64,000 bases of DNA, from positions 1 to 64,000 of the forward strand of contig JALEJS010000040.1 of NCBI GenBank assembly GCA_022769545.1, written 5' to 3'. Under the pieces are notes generated by a model that had not been told where the DNA came from, searched no databases, and saw only the letters and a list, made by a program, of their open reading frames with translations. Made by a program: the position numbers and the translations under genes. Positions 18,211-26,277 of this stretch are shown in pieces (the stretch's first letter is position 1; every line of letters begins with the position of its first letter). Origin of the DNA: Blautia sp. (GTDB taxonomy: Bacteria; Bacillota; Clostridia; Lachnospirales; Lachnospiraceae).

Positions 18211-18240
18211 GAAAAAGGAATGCCATTTCCGGCATTCCTT
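18211..18240 (-). terminator. Intrinsic terminator after the symporter gene
   Basis: On the minus strand AAGGAATGCC, a six-base loop and GGCATTCCTT form a perfect 10-bp stem running into T residues. It ends the pxp-symporter transcript. If the putative TATGAT promoter near 18255 is real, it would instead sit in the leader of the giant gene. Confidence 0.85.
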
Positions 18241-18303
18241 CTTCTGTAAGGTATCATACTGCAGTTTCCGGGTTTGTCCGAAAATCAGATTTTCCGTATT
18301 CCT

Positions 18304-19653
18304 TTAAGAATTATATACGTCTTTATCCAGCTGTCCTTCCGATGCGTTTACGATCACGTTAACTGCTGCGTCGCCGATAACGTTCAGAGGCAGAAGAGAC
18401 ATCTCAACCGGTCTGTTGATTGCAACTACCAGAGCATAGCCCAGGAGGCAAAGATCAGATGTCCAGCCCATACCGGAAAGAACGGTAAAGATCATGGTTG
18501 TTCCGGCGATCGGAATAGCCGGTGTTCCGGCAGCGGCACAGATGGAAAGAAGTGCCATTACGATCATGTTTGCCGGTGTGACATTGATGCCAGCTGCGGT
18601 TGCAATAAAGGTTACCGCAAACATATGCATCATGGTAGTACCATTCATGTTGATGGTCATACCGGTCGGCAGTACAAAGCTTGTGATTTCCTGAGAACAT
18701 CCCAGCTCATTCAGACAGGTTTTTGTGTTCAGCGGAAGTGTTGCTGCGGAGGAGTTTACAGAGAATCCGAAAACGCCAACCTTAGCCATCTTCTTCAGGA
18801 ACTTGGACGGGTTCAGTCCGGTTGTAACAAAAATACCAATCGGGTAAAGTACACAGCAGGTAATCAGCAGTGTAGCCATGGCTGCAACAATGTAAGCAGC
18901 CGCCGGTTTCAGATATTCTGCTCCGTAGATTGCGAAGGTTCTGGATACCAGACAGAAGATTGCCACCGGTCCGATCTTGTTGATCAGGAAGTTCAGATAC
19001 ATCTGGATGATTTCGTTGGCACTTTCAAATACCTTCTTCAGTGCTGCTGCCTTTTCTCCCAGAGCGTTCATACAGATACCGATGACAACTGCGGTAAATA
19101 CAACTGCCAGGATACTGTTGTTTGTGCTGAACGCGGAAGTAATGTTATTGGGCACTGCATTGACAATTACTGCAAGAGGGTTAAATGCATCAATGGTGCT
19201 TGCTTCACTGAGGCCATCTGCCACAAGTGTTACATTAAACAGTCCGACAGACTTGATAATGTAGGCAACGGCACAGGCAATTGCTGCACCAACTGCATAG
19301 AATGCAAAGAATCCGGCAAGTGTTTTTCCTGCAATTCTTCCAAGCTTTGTAGAATTGGAAATGCTGCAGAGTGCCAGGCTTAAGGATACCAGTACCAGCG
19401 GAACGATGGCAGCCTGAAGACCTTTCATAAACAACTGACCAATAATATAGAAGATACCGATTGCTTTTACGCCATCTGCGCTTGTAATATCCTGGAACAG
19501 AATGTTATTGATGGTTTTCCAGGTCGCTTCGCCGCCGTTATTTAACAGATTCTGGCGAATCATCATAAAGATCAGACCGACAACAATACCACCAACCAGA
19601 GCTGCAATCATTTTCTGGGCGATCGGTCTTTCCTGTTTTTTCGTTTTTCCCAT
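18304..19653 (-). CDS. Dicarboxylate/amino acid:cation symporter (DAACS family)
   Basis: A 449-residue integral membrane protein of the GltP/SstT/DctA family that moves acidic or small neutral amino acids or dicarboxylates with Na+ or H+. There are about eight hydrophobic segments. VNSSAATLPLN is the serine-rich re-entrant loop motif, and TGMTINMNGTTM is the variant of the NMDGT cation-binding motif (Asp replaced by Asn in NMNGT). The C-terminal NRPVEMSLLPLNVIGDA is also diagnostic. It lies 45 bases after pxpA in the same direction and ends at a terminator, so 5-oxoproline, glutamate or a related substrate is plausible for this operon. Confidence 0.92.
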   Translation of the reverse strand: MGKTKKQERPIAQKMIAALVGGIVVGLIFMMIRQNLLNNGGEATWKTINNILFQDITSADGVKAIGIFYIIGQLFMKGLQAAIVPLVLVSLSLALCSISNSTKLGRIAGKTLAGFFAFYAVGAAIACAVAYIIKSVGLFNVTLVADGLSEASTIDAFNPLAVIVNAVPNNITSAFSTNNSILAVVFTAVVIGICMNALGEKAAALKKVFESANEIIQMYLNFLINKIGPVAIFCLVSRTFAIYGAEYLKPAAAYIVAAMATLLITCCVLYPIGIFVTTGLNPSKFLKKMAKVGVFGFSVNSSAATLPLNTKTCLNELGCSQEITSFVLPTGMTINMNGTTMMHMFAVTFIATAAGINVTPANMIVMALLSICAAAGTPAIPIAGTTMIFTVLSGMGWTSDLCLLGYALVVAINRPVEMSLLPLNVIGDAAVNVIVNASEGQLDKDVYNS

Positions 19654-19698
19654 TTTCCCTCTCCTGTTATGTAGTTTTTTTAAGGCTCCCGGAAACGC

Positions 19699-20457
19699 TT
19701 ATCGAAAAGCCCTGATTTCAATTCCCTCTTTTTTGAAGGCTTCCGAAATTTTCTGAACAAAGGCAATTGCCTTTGGTCCGTCTCCGTGTACACAAAGAGT
19801 ATCCCCTTTGATATCCAGTTCCTTTCCGCTGTATCCGGTAACCTTTCCTTCCTTGATCATGCGAATGCACCGTTTGATTGCTTCATCCTCATCCGTGATC
19901 ATGGAACCTTCCAGTTTCCTTCCTCTCAGAGAAAGGTCGTCCTCATATGCACGGTCTGCGAAAATTTCACATGCAGTGCGAAGTCCGATCTTCTCAGCCT
20001 CTTCTCCGAGAACTGCGCCTGCGCAATAATACATAATGATGTCCGGATCAATTTCATAACATGCCTCACAGATAGCCCTTGCCAGCTGTCTGTCATTCTG
20101 GCACATATTTCCCATCGCTCCATGGGGTGCCACATGATGAATTTTGATTCCGTAGCTGGTGGTGAATGCAGAAAGCGCACCGATCTGATATTTCACATAG
20201 TTCTTGGCTTCCTCAAAAGAAAGATACATTTTTCTTCTTCCGAATCCCAGAAGATCCGGATAGCTGGGATGCGCTCCCACTACAACGCCTCTTTCCGCAG
20301 CCATTTTTACAACCCGTTCCATAACCATGGGATCGCCTGCGTGCCAACCGCATGCCACATTCGCTGCGGTAACATATTTTAAGATTTCCGCATCATCACC
20401 AAGCTTATATGCGCCGAAGCTCTCGCCAATGTCGCTGTTCAGATCTACTGAATACAT
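19699..20457 (-). CDS. pxpA: 5-oxoprolinase subunit A (LamB/YcsF family)
   Basis: A 252-residue member of the LamB/YcsF family, which with PxpB and PxpC hydrolyses 5-oxo-L-proline to glutamate using ATP. The start DLNSDIGESFG, then NVACGWHAGDP and GAHPSYPD, GALSAFTTSYG, and the C-terminal DTLCVHGDGPKA are the family signatures. Length is usual. AAGGAGG precedes the ATG. It follows pxpC after a 120-base gap that can form a CATCTGTA/TACAGATG hairpin. Confidence 0.96.
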   Translation of the reverse strand: MYSVDLNSDIGESFGAYKLGDDAEILKYVTAANVACGWHAGDPMVMERVVKMAAERGVVVGAHPSYPDLLGFGRRKMYLSFEEAKNYVKYQIGALSAFTTSYGIKIHHVAPHGAMGNMCQNDRQLARAICEACYEIDPDIIMYYCAGAVLGEEAEKIGLRTACEIFADRAYEDDLSLRGRKLEGSMITDEDEAIKRCIRMIKEGKVTGYSGKELDIKGDTLCVHGDGPKAIAFVQKISEAFKKEGIEIRAFR

Positions 20458-20577
20458 ACCCTTTTCCTCCTTGTGTCACTGTTGGTCTTTTAAATTTTTT
20501 ACTGTTCGGTACCGATGTATATTGCATCTGTACAGGAATCCTGCGCGTCCGCAGTAAGTATACAGATGTAACCAGAA

Positions 20578-21528
20578 TTAACTGTTCAGGGACTGCTCCA
20601 GAGCTTTCATCTCTTCAAGCTCCCTGATGTACAACATATGTGCCAGCTCCATGCTGACGTGAATGAAACGGACCCTCATGCCCGGCTTCGCCTGTGCAAT
20701 CTTGGGAAGATCCGCTGTAATGACGGTTCCTATTTTTGTATAGCCGCCTACCGTCTGTCTGTCAGCCATCATGATGAAGGGCTGCCCTGTGGTAGGTACC
20801 TGGATAGAACCAAAAGCGATTCCGTCACTGATGATATTTCCGTCTTTGATGTGTTTGATCGGAACTTCGCGCTCCAGTCTGCACCCCTGACGGTCAAACT
20901 CATTGGTCACTTTGGAACTGTACCAGAAAAATTTTCTCTGTTCTTCTTCGGAGAAAGCATCCTCCTGGGGGCCCAACACCACTCTCAGAGACACCTCATC
21001 CGTAGGATATACCGGAATGGGATAATGTCTTTTTTCCATTGCCGGAAGCTCTGCCTTTGGTGCTGTGAATCCAATACGGTCACCTTTTTTCAGGGCTCTT
21101 CCTTCGAAGCCGCCCAGCTTTTTCGCTGCAAGAGTGGACTTGGATTCCATCACCAGCGGAATGTCCAGACCGCCTGCAAAGGCGATGTATCCACGGCATC
21201 CGCCGCCTGCTGCAAATCCAAACCGAAGCACATCTCCTGCGTGAACTGCGACTGCCGCATACCGGGGAATCGGCTTTCCGTTTACGGACGGCTGCATATC
21301 ACCTCCTGTGACTGCGATCACATTGTCCTGATCAAATTCAAGATCCGGACCTTTAAATGTAATCTCAAGCGCCCCTTCTCCCTGTGGATTTCCCACAAGA
21401 ATATTTGCAATATGAAAAGCTCTGGCATCCATCGGTCCCGACGGAGTAACGCCATACTGCTGATATCCAAATCTACCCTCGTCCTGTACGGTTGTAAGCG
21501 GACCAGGATCTTTTACAAGAATTCCCAT
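20578..21528 (-). CDS. pxpC: 5-oxoprolinase subunit C (KipA, carboxyltransferase family)
   Basis: A 316-residue biotin-dependent carboxyltransferase-like protein, subunit C of the ATP-dependent 5-oxoprolinase. The sequence starts with DPGPLTTVQDEGRFGYQ. VTGGDMQPSVNG, AAGGGCRGYIAFAGGLD and MADRQTVGGYTKIG are the family motifs. No biotin-attachment site is expected or seen. GGAGG lies ahead of the ATG, and the gene follows pxpB by 50 bases. Confidence 0.95.
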   Translation of the reverse strand: MGILVKDPGPLTTVQDEGRFGYQQYGVTPSGPMDARAFHIANILVGNPQGEGALEITFKGPDLEFDQDNVIAVTGGDMQPSVNGKPIPRYAAVAVHAGDVLRFGFAAGGGCRGYIAFAGGLDIPLVMESKSTLAAKKLGGFEGRALKKGDRIGFTAPKAELPAMEKRHYPIPVYPTDEVSLRVVLGPQEDAFSEEEQRKFFWYSSKVTNEFDRQGCRLEREVPIKHIKDGNIISDGIAFGSIQVPTTGQPFIMMADRQTVGGYTKIGTVITADLPKIAQAKPGMRVRFIHVSMELAHMLYIRELEEMKALEQSLNS

Positions 21529-21578
21529 ATCTGACCTCCATGCCTTATCTGAATGATTTCTGTCTCAAATGATTTCGA

Positions 21579-22301
21579 TTACTCTTCTACGTGAACCTTA
21601 ACCTGATAGGTACCGGCTTCATCCGCCCGGCGGATAGCGTCATATTCTTTCTGACTGACCGGAACATAGCGGACCCATTCTCCCGCATGTACCAGGAACG
21701 GATCTTCTTTTTTATAATCACAAATGGTCAAAGGTGTGGAACCGATGATATTCCAGCCACAGGGCTGTTCAAAAGGAATCAGATCCGACAGATTCAACTG
21801 TACCACAACAGATCTCTCCGGAATTTTCACTCTGGCAGTATCTCTTCTCTTGAAGGAGAAAGGTTCTTCAAATCTGGCAGAATAGGGATGTCCGGGTGCA
21901 AATCCCAGCATATACACATAATAATCATGAGAAGAATGCTTCCGGATGATTTCTTCCACAGTGGTATTCTCCAGCTGTGCACAGAGCTCCAGATCCGGTC
22001 CTGTTTCTCCGCCATAGAGGATGGGAACCTCACGGACGATTTTTTTCGTGCCTGCGATATCTTTCATATTGTCCACACGCTGATATATTTCATCCTTCAG
22101 CTGTTCCAGACTGATCACATCCGGACGATAGTGAATCATCAGTGATGCATAGGTGGGAACCATTTCACGAATCCCGTTCACAGGCTTATTCTTTAATTCT
22201 TCATGCAGCATAAGAACCTTCCGGTTTACCTCAAGGCTGATTTCATCCCCCATCTGAACGGAAACCGCCTGATCTCCGGACATTAAAATTTTTACATCCA
22301 T
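21579..22301 (-). CDS. pxpB: 5-oxoprolinase subunit B (KipI family)
   Basis: A 240-residue KipI/AHS1-family protein, subunit B of 5-oxoprolinase. GDQAVSVQMGDEISLEVN at the N-terminus, the MVPTYASLMIHY segment, LGFAPGHPYSARF and the C-terminal IGSTPLTICDYKKEDPFL are diagnostic. It is the first gene of the pxpB-pxpC-pxpA-symporter operon. Members of the family were first described as KinA inhibitors in Bacillus, but the presence of all three subunits supports the metabolic role here. Confidence 0.95.
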   Translation of the reverse strand: MDVKILMSGDQAVSVQMGDEISLEVNRKVLMLHEELKNKPVNGIREMVPTYASLMIHYRPDVISLEQLKDEIYQRVDNMKDIAGTKKIVREVPILYGGETGPDLELCAQLENTTVEEIIRKHSSHDYYVYMLGFAPGHPYSARFEEPFSFKRRDTARVKIPERSVVVQLNLSDLIPFEQPCGWNIIGSTPLTICDYKKEDPFLVHAGEWVRYVPVSQKEYDAIRRADEAGTYQVKVHVEE

Positions 22302-22399
22302 CCTTCTTTTTTACCTCCGGTCAATAAACAAAATTTCACAAAAACTTTACCGGCACTTCATGTTTGCCTGATGATTTTTACGTACTTTTTTCTAAACAA

Positions 22400-22440
22400 A
22401 ATATACCATAATCTTTAAATAAATAAAAATAAATTATTTG
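22400..22440 (-). promoter_or_regulatory. Probable activator-dependent promoter of the pxp operon
   Basis: On the minus strand a TATATT box (22405-22400) has only a weak TTTTAT at the -35 position. The region upstream (to about 22440) is AT-rich with an imperfect AAATAA...TTATTT dyad, resembling the motif ahead of the RraA-like gene. A LysR-type activator site is inferred. The stretch 22450-22490 is almost purely A and T. Confidence 0.4.
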
Positions 22441-22511
22441 TTCATCTTTTATAAACATAATTTATATATATTATATATAATTATATATAAGCAAAAAAGG
22501 GGATGCATTTT

Positions 22512-23444
22512 CTATGCATCCGCCTCTGTGTATCGATCCATGTAGCGGTCCAGACCGCTGTCGGTAAAGTACTGGTTGATCCGCTCCTCAAACACCTTTA
22601 AGGTATCCAGCTTTGCCTCATTCATATCCTTATGCCTTACAATATAGGTAATTCTTTCCGGCGGCCTCTTCTTATTACCGATTTCGCTGACAAACACCTT
22701 CTGTTCGTTCTGCAGGCGGTTTACCACCGTTACCGGGGCGATTGCCCAGCGCCCCTTGTCCCTGAGAAATTCCGACAGCAGGGAATAGGTATCCACCTCC
22801 AGACTGTTTCGTTTCCCCTTGGATATCACCTGCTCATGCCAGATCTGATAATTGGTTTCCCACAAAAAAGCAATTTCATTTTCCGGATCCAGTTCCTCCG
22901 TATTGATCTGATTCTTACGGATGGCGCTGTCCCACTCCTGCACGATATACATTTTTTCCCGCAGAACCGGTTCCGAAATAATATTCTTAAAATGCAGATG
23001 ATGGTAAACAAACCCCACATCGATGGTACGCTTCTCCAGCAGCTCGTATATTTCATAGGAATAATGCGTGGAGATATTCAGTTTCAGATTCAGCTGTGTA
23101 TCCCTTAAAATGGAACGATACAGATCTCTGAGAATGCAGCTGTTCAGGGTATCCGTGCTTCCCACGCACAGGTACATTTCCTCACTGGAATTTTTCAGCA
23201 GCATGGTTTCCTTCATAAGAGAAAGCCACCTCTGGGCAATGGGAATAAATTCTTCCCCCTTTGGTGTGAGTTCCACCTTTTTATATCCCTTTTTTCGGAT
23301 CAGAAGGGATACGTTCAGTTCCTCCTCCAGAAGCTTCAGCCGATGGCTGACAGTTGGCTGAGAGACAAAAAGACTTTCCGCCGTTTTTGTAATGTTCCTG
23401 GTTTTTACCAGCGTAAGAAAGGTTTCAATATCTGCCTGATTCAT
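22512..23444 (-). CDS. LysR-family transcriptional regulator
   Basis: A 310-residue LysR-type regulator with an N-terminal winged helix-turn-helix (NITKTAESLFVSQPTVSHRLKLLEEE), a linker helix and a periplasmic-binding-protein-like effector domain from about residue 90. It binds DNA as a tetramer in this family and usually activates a divergent or neighbouring operon in response to a small metabolite. It lies between the pxp operon (same strand) and the RraA-like operon (divergent), so both are candidate targets. GGAGG precedes the ATG. Confidence 0.93.
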   Translation of the reverse strand: MNQADIETFLTLVKTRNITKTAESLFVSQPTVSHRLKLLEEELNVSLLIRKKGYKKVELTPKGEEFIPIAQRWLSLMKETMLLKNSSEEMYLCVGSTDTLNSCILRDLYRSILRDTQLNLKLNISTHYSYEIYELLEKRTIDVGFVYHHLHFKNIISEPVLREKMYIVQEWDSAIRKNQINTEELDPENEIAFLWETNYQIWHEQVISKGKRNSLEVDTYSLLSEFLRDKGRWAIAPVTVVNRLQNEQKVFVSEIGNKKRPPERITYIVRHKDMNEAKLDTLKVFEERINQYFTDSGLDRYMDRYTEADA

Positions 23445-23568
23445 AATTCCCTCCGTTCGTTATTTCTATGTATCTGTCCGGGTCTTCTCCCGGCCTGTCT
23501 GCCTCGTCATGGTGCTGCTTTTTGGTGTATTATATCCTTTTTTTCAATAATAAACAACATTAATTTTA

Positions 23569-23615
23569 TTAAATAAATTAATTCATTTTTCATATGTTTT
23601 CTTCTGTGCTATATT
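23569..23615 (+). promoter_or_regulatory. Probable LysR operator and promoter for the RraA-like gene
   Basis: ATTAATTT (23569-23576) and AAATTAAT (23585-23592) form a perfect 8-bp inverted repeat whose distal arm overlaps the -35 position of a TATATT box (23610-23615, spacer 17). The poor -35 hexamer ATTAAT suggests an activated promoter. The regulator is probably the adjacent LysR protein. Confidence 0.5.
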
Positions 23616-23649
23616 GATACCAGAAAACAAAAACACGGAGGTAAAAGAC

Positions 23650-24336
23650 ATGTTCGATATTATAAAACACTATGACAAAGTGTCTCCCGAATTAGTTGAG
23701 AAATTTTCCAAATTTGAAGAAAGCGCTTCCATCCATGAAAGCATGGGCAGAACCGGTGCCATGGGCGGAAAAATCCATCCGGTATGGCCGGGATCCAGAA
23801 TCTGCGGTGTTGCAATGACTGTAGAAGCAAGACCTGGTGACAATGTTATCATCCACAAAGCCATTGATATGTTAAAGCCAGGCGATGTACTGATGATCGC
23901 TTATTCCGGTGACACACGTACCGGCGGAATGTGGGGCGGCATGATGAGCGCTTCCGCGCAGGCAAAGGGCTGTGTCGGAATGATCACAGACGGTGCCGTA
24001 AGAGATACCATGCTGATGAAGGAATTAAACTTCCCGGTATTCTCCCAGGCAATCAACGTAGTCGGAACCACCAAAGCATTCCCGGGAAAAATCAACCATC
24101 CGGTTACCATGTGCGGTGTAACGGTAAATCCAGGAGACCTTGTATTTGCAGATAACGATGATGTCGTTGTTGTTCCGAAGGAAATCGCGCAGCAGGTTTA
24201 TGACATCACACTTGCCAGAGAGCAGAAGGAAGAAGTGCTCCTGAAGAGAATCCAGAATCATGAGGGTACCACCTATGATTTATCCGGCTTCAACAAAATC
24301 GTAGAATCCCTGAATCTGACAGAAGAGCCGGACTAA
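23650..24336 (+). CDS. RraA-family protein (4-hydroxy-4-methyl-2-oxoglutarate aldolase-like)
   Basis: A 228-residue protein of the RraA/HMG aldolase fold, whose members are class II aldolases or oxaloacetate decarboxylases and in some species regulators of RNase E. GRTGAMGGKIHPVWPG, DMLKPGDVLMIAYSGD, the loop GGMMSASAQAKGCVGMITDG and AVRDTMLM match the substrate-binding segments. The ATG at 23650 follows GGAGGTAAAAGAC, while an upstream in-frame ATG (23614) has no ribosome site. It starts an operon with a metallo-hydrolase and an AEC transporter, so a keto-acid or carboxylate catabolic role is likely. Confidence 0.85.
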   Translation: MFDIIKHYDKVSPELVEKFSKFEESASIHESMGRTGAMGGKIHPVWPGSRICGVAMTVEARPGDNVIIHKAIDMLKPGDVLMIAYSGDTRTGGMWGGMMSASAQAKGCVGMITDGAVRDTMLMKELNFPVFSQAINVVGTTKAFPGKINHPVTMCGVTVNPGDLVFADNDDVVVVPKEIAQQVYDITLAREQKEEVLLKRIQNHEGTTYDLSGFNKIVESLNLTEEPD

Positions 24337-24412
24337 ACTTTCGCCAGCCAGTGTATCTCCTTCTGACAGTCTTTTGCCGGAAGGCGGCACACCAGTATGA
24401 TATATTTCCTCT

Positions 24413-24452
24413 CGCACCGGTATTTTCAGGCTTATGCTTGAATACCGGTGCG
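24413..24452. terminator. Long hairpin between RraA-like and metallo-hydrolase genes
   Basis: CGCACCGGTATT (24413-24424) pairs perfectly with AATACCGGTGCG (24441-24452), and the loop can extend with CAGGC/GCTTG after a two-base bulge. No T-run follows on either strand, so it may be a weak terminator, an attenuator or an mRNA-stability element. Confidence 0.5.
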
Positions 24453-24495
24453 ATTCCGTTTATGATAATAGAAAATCACCAGGAGGTACCTGAAT

Positions 24496-25299
24496 ATGGA
24501 AAAACTGATCGTTCTGGGCACCGGAAATGCCCAGGCCATTCACTGCTACAACACCTGCTTTGCCATGAAAAAGGGCGAGGAATATTTTCTCACAGATGCC
24601 GGCGGCGGAAACGGAATTCTTCTTGCACTGGAAAATCAGAATATTCCGCTGGAAAAGATCCATCATATTTTTGTGACCCACGCCCACAATGACCACATTC
24701 TTGGAATGGTATGGATGATCCGCATGATCGCCACCAGTATGAACAAAGGCAAATATGAAGGCGATCTGCACATTTACTGCCATTACGAGCTGGTAGAAAC
24801 CATCAAAACCCTCTCCTGCCTGACGGTGGGAAAAAAATTTACAAAGCATTTTGACAGCCGCATTCTTTTCCACGTGGTATCCGACAACGAATCCATGGAA
24901 ATTCTGGGTGACCGCTTCACCTTCTTTGATATCGGCTCCACCAAGGAAAAACAGTTTGGCTACAGCATACACATGGACAACGGCGTGACCCTCGCCTTTC
25001 CCGGAGATGAACCTTATCATCCGGAGCTGCTTCCTTATGTGCAGGGAGCGGACTGGCTCCTGCACGAAGCTTTCTGTCTGTATGATCAGCGGGATATTTT
25101 CAAACCTTATGAAAAGCACCACAGCACGGTTATGGACGCATGCCGCCTGGCGGAAGAGCTTCAGATCCCCAATCTGATTCTCTGGCACACCGAAGACAAG
25201 GACATCGCGCACCGAAAAGAAAAATATACCGCCGAGGGAAAGGAATATTATCACGGAAATCTGATGGTTCCAAACGACGGAGAATCTTTTACCTTTTAA
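24496..25299 (+). CDS. MBL-fold metallo-hydrolase (RNase Z-like subgroup)
   Basis: A 267-residue metallo-beta-lactamase-fold protein with VTHAHNDHILGM, the HxHxDH metal motif near residue 59. A later EAFCLYDQR and HHSTVMDACRLAEE carry further metal-ligand candidates, and ILWHTEDKD lies near the C-terminus. The N-terminal LGTGNAQAIHCYNTCFAM is typical of the tRNase Z/arylsulfatase-like group. It could hydrolyse a carbon-oxygen or phosphodiester bond; no specific substrate is visible. It is preceded by GGAGGTACCTGAAT and lies in an operon with the RraA-like gene and an AEC transporter. Confidence 0.85.
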   Translation: MEKLIVLGTGNAQAIHCYNTCFAMKKGEEYFLTDAGGGNGILLALENQNIPLEKIHHIFVTHAHNDHILGMVWMIRMIATSMNKGKYEGDLHIYCHYELVETIKTLSCLTVGKKFTKHFDSRILFHVVSDNESMEILGDRFTFFDIGSTKEKQFGYSIHMDNGVTLAFPGDEPYHPELLPYVQGADWLLHEAFCLYDQRDIFKPYEKHHSTVMDACRLAEELQIPNLILWHTEDKDIAHRKEKYTAEGKEYYHGNLMVPNDGESFTF

Positions 25300-25331
25300 C
25301 ACACACCGACGCTCAAAGAGGAATTCCGAAT

Positions 25332-26246
25332 ATGGACTTTATTTTTAAGATGCTGAACCTGCAGTTTATGCTGTTTGCTCTGATCATAACAGGGATCATT
25401 GCCAACAAACTGAATATCATTACATCCAAAAACCGGAAGTCTTTCTCCGATCTTCTGATCAATATTGTGCTCCCCTGCAATATTGTGAATTCCTTTTTGA
25501 GCAAGGTGGACATTTCGGGAGAATTTTTTCACAACTGTATTCTGGCCATTCTTTTATCCTGCTGCATACAGCTGTTCATTCCCTTTATCAGCCGGTTCCT
25601 TTTTGCGCGCTTCAAAAAAAACGAGAAAAGCATCATGACCTACGGCATGATCTGCTCCAACTCCAGCTTCATCGGCATCCCCGTCGCAGAAGCCCTTTAC
25701 GGAAGTCTGGGGGTCATGTACACCTCCATCTACCAGATTCCCATCCGTTTTACCATGTGGACTGCAGGTCTGTCCCTCTTTACCCAGGTAGATAAAAAGG
25801 ATGCCTGCAGAAAACTTGCAAAGCATCCCTGTATCATTGCTATTTTTGTCGGCTTTTTCCTGATGCTGCTGCCGGTGTCTCTGCCTTCCTTTCTGCAGAA
25901 CACCATAGCCTCCGTGAGCCGCTGCACCATTCCTCTGTCCATGTTCGTAATCGGAGCCATTCTTGCAGATGCGGACATCCGGACGATTTTCACGAAAAAA
26001 ACTCTGTATTTTACCTTACTGCGGCTGATCCTGTTCCCGCTGTTTATCTTTCTGGTTCTGAAGCCGTTTCATCTGGATCCGCTGCTGGTAAGCATCTGCG
26101 TGATCATGTCCGGCATGCCGGCCGGAAGCACCACTTCCGTCCTGGCTGACAAATACGGATGCGATCCCGTATTTGCCTCCCAGATCATCTTCGTATCCAC
26201 GCTGTTCTCCATTTTCACCATACCGGTGCTGGGACTGCTGGCGTGA
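25332..26246 (+). CDS. AEC-family (auxin efflux carrier-like) transporter
   Basis: A 304-residue membrane protein with about ten transmembrane segments and a central polar break, as in AEC/AuxE carriers such as malate and malonate exporters. The N-terminus MLNLQFMLFALIITGIIA and the KNRKSFSDLLINIVLPCNIV loop match the family. Start ATG 25332 is preceded by AGAGG; the open frame continues upstream inside the metallo-hydrolase gene but is not real there. An organic acid is a probable substrate in view of the upstream aldolase-like gene. Confidence 0.85.
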   Translation: MDFIFKMLNLQFMLFALIITGIIANKLNIITSKNRKSFSDLLINIVLPCNIVNSFLSKVDISGEFFHNCILAILLSCCIQLFIPFISRFLFARFKKNEKSIMTYGMICSNSSFIGIPVAEALYGSLGVMYTSIYQIPIRFTMWTAGLSLFTQVDKKDACRKLAKHPCIIAIFVGFFLMLLPVSLPSFLQNTIASVSRCTIPLSMFVIGAILADADIRTIFTKKTLYFTLLRLILFPLFIFLVLKPFHLDPLLVSICVIMSGMPAGSTTSVLADKYGCDPVFASQIIFVSTLFSIFTIPVLGLLA

Positions 26247-26277
26247 CGCACGGCGTCCGTCAAAGCAGAATACGATT

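Noticed and set aside
18274-19383. 369-residue plus-strand open frame antisense to the symporter gene
   Set aside because: Composition (Cys, Asn and His rich) and full overlap with a well-conserved gene show it is a shadow frame.
22450-22495. Very AT-rich stretch as a possible replication origin or integration site
   Set aside because: No DnaA boxes, repeats or integrase nearby; it is an intergenic region behind the LysR gene.
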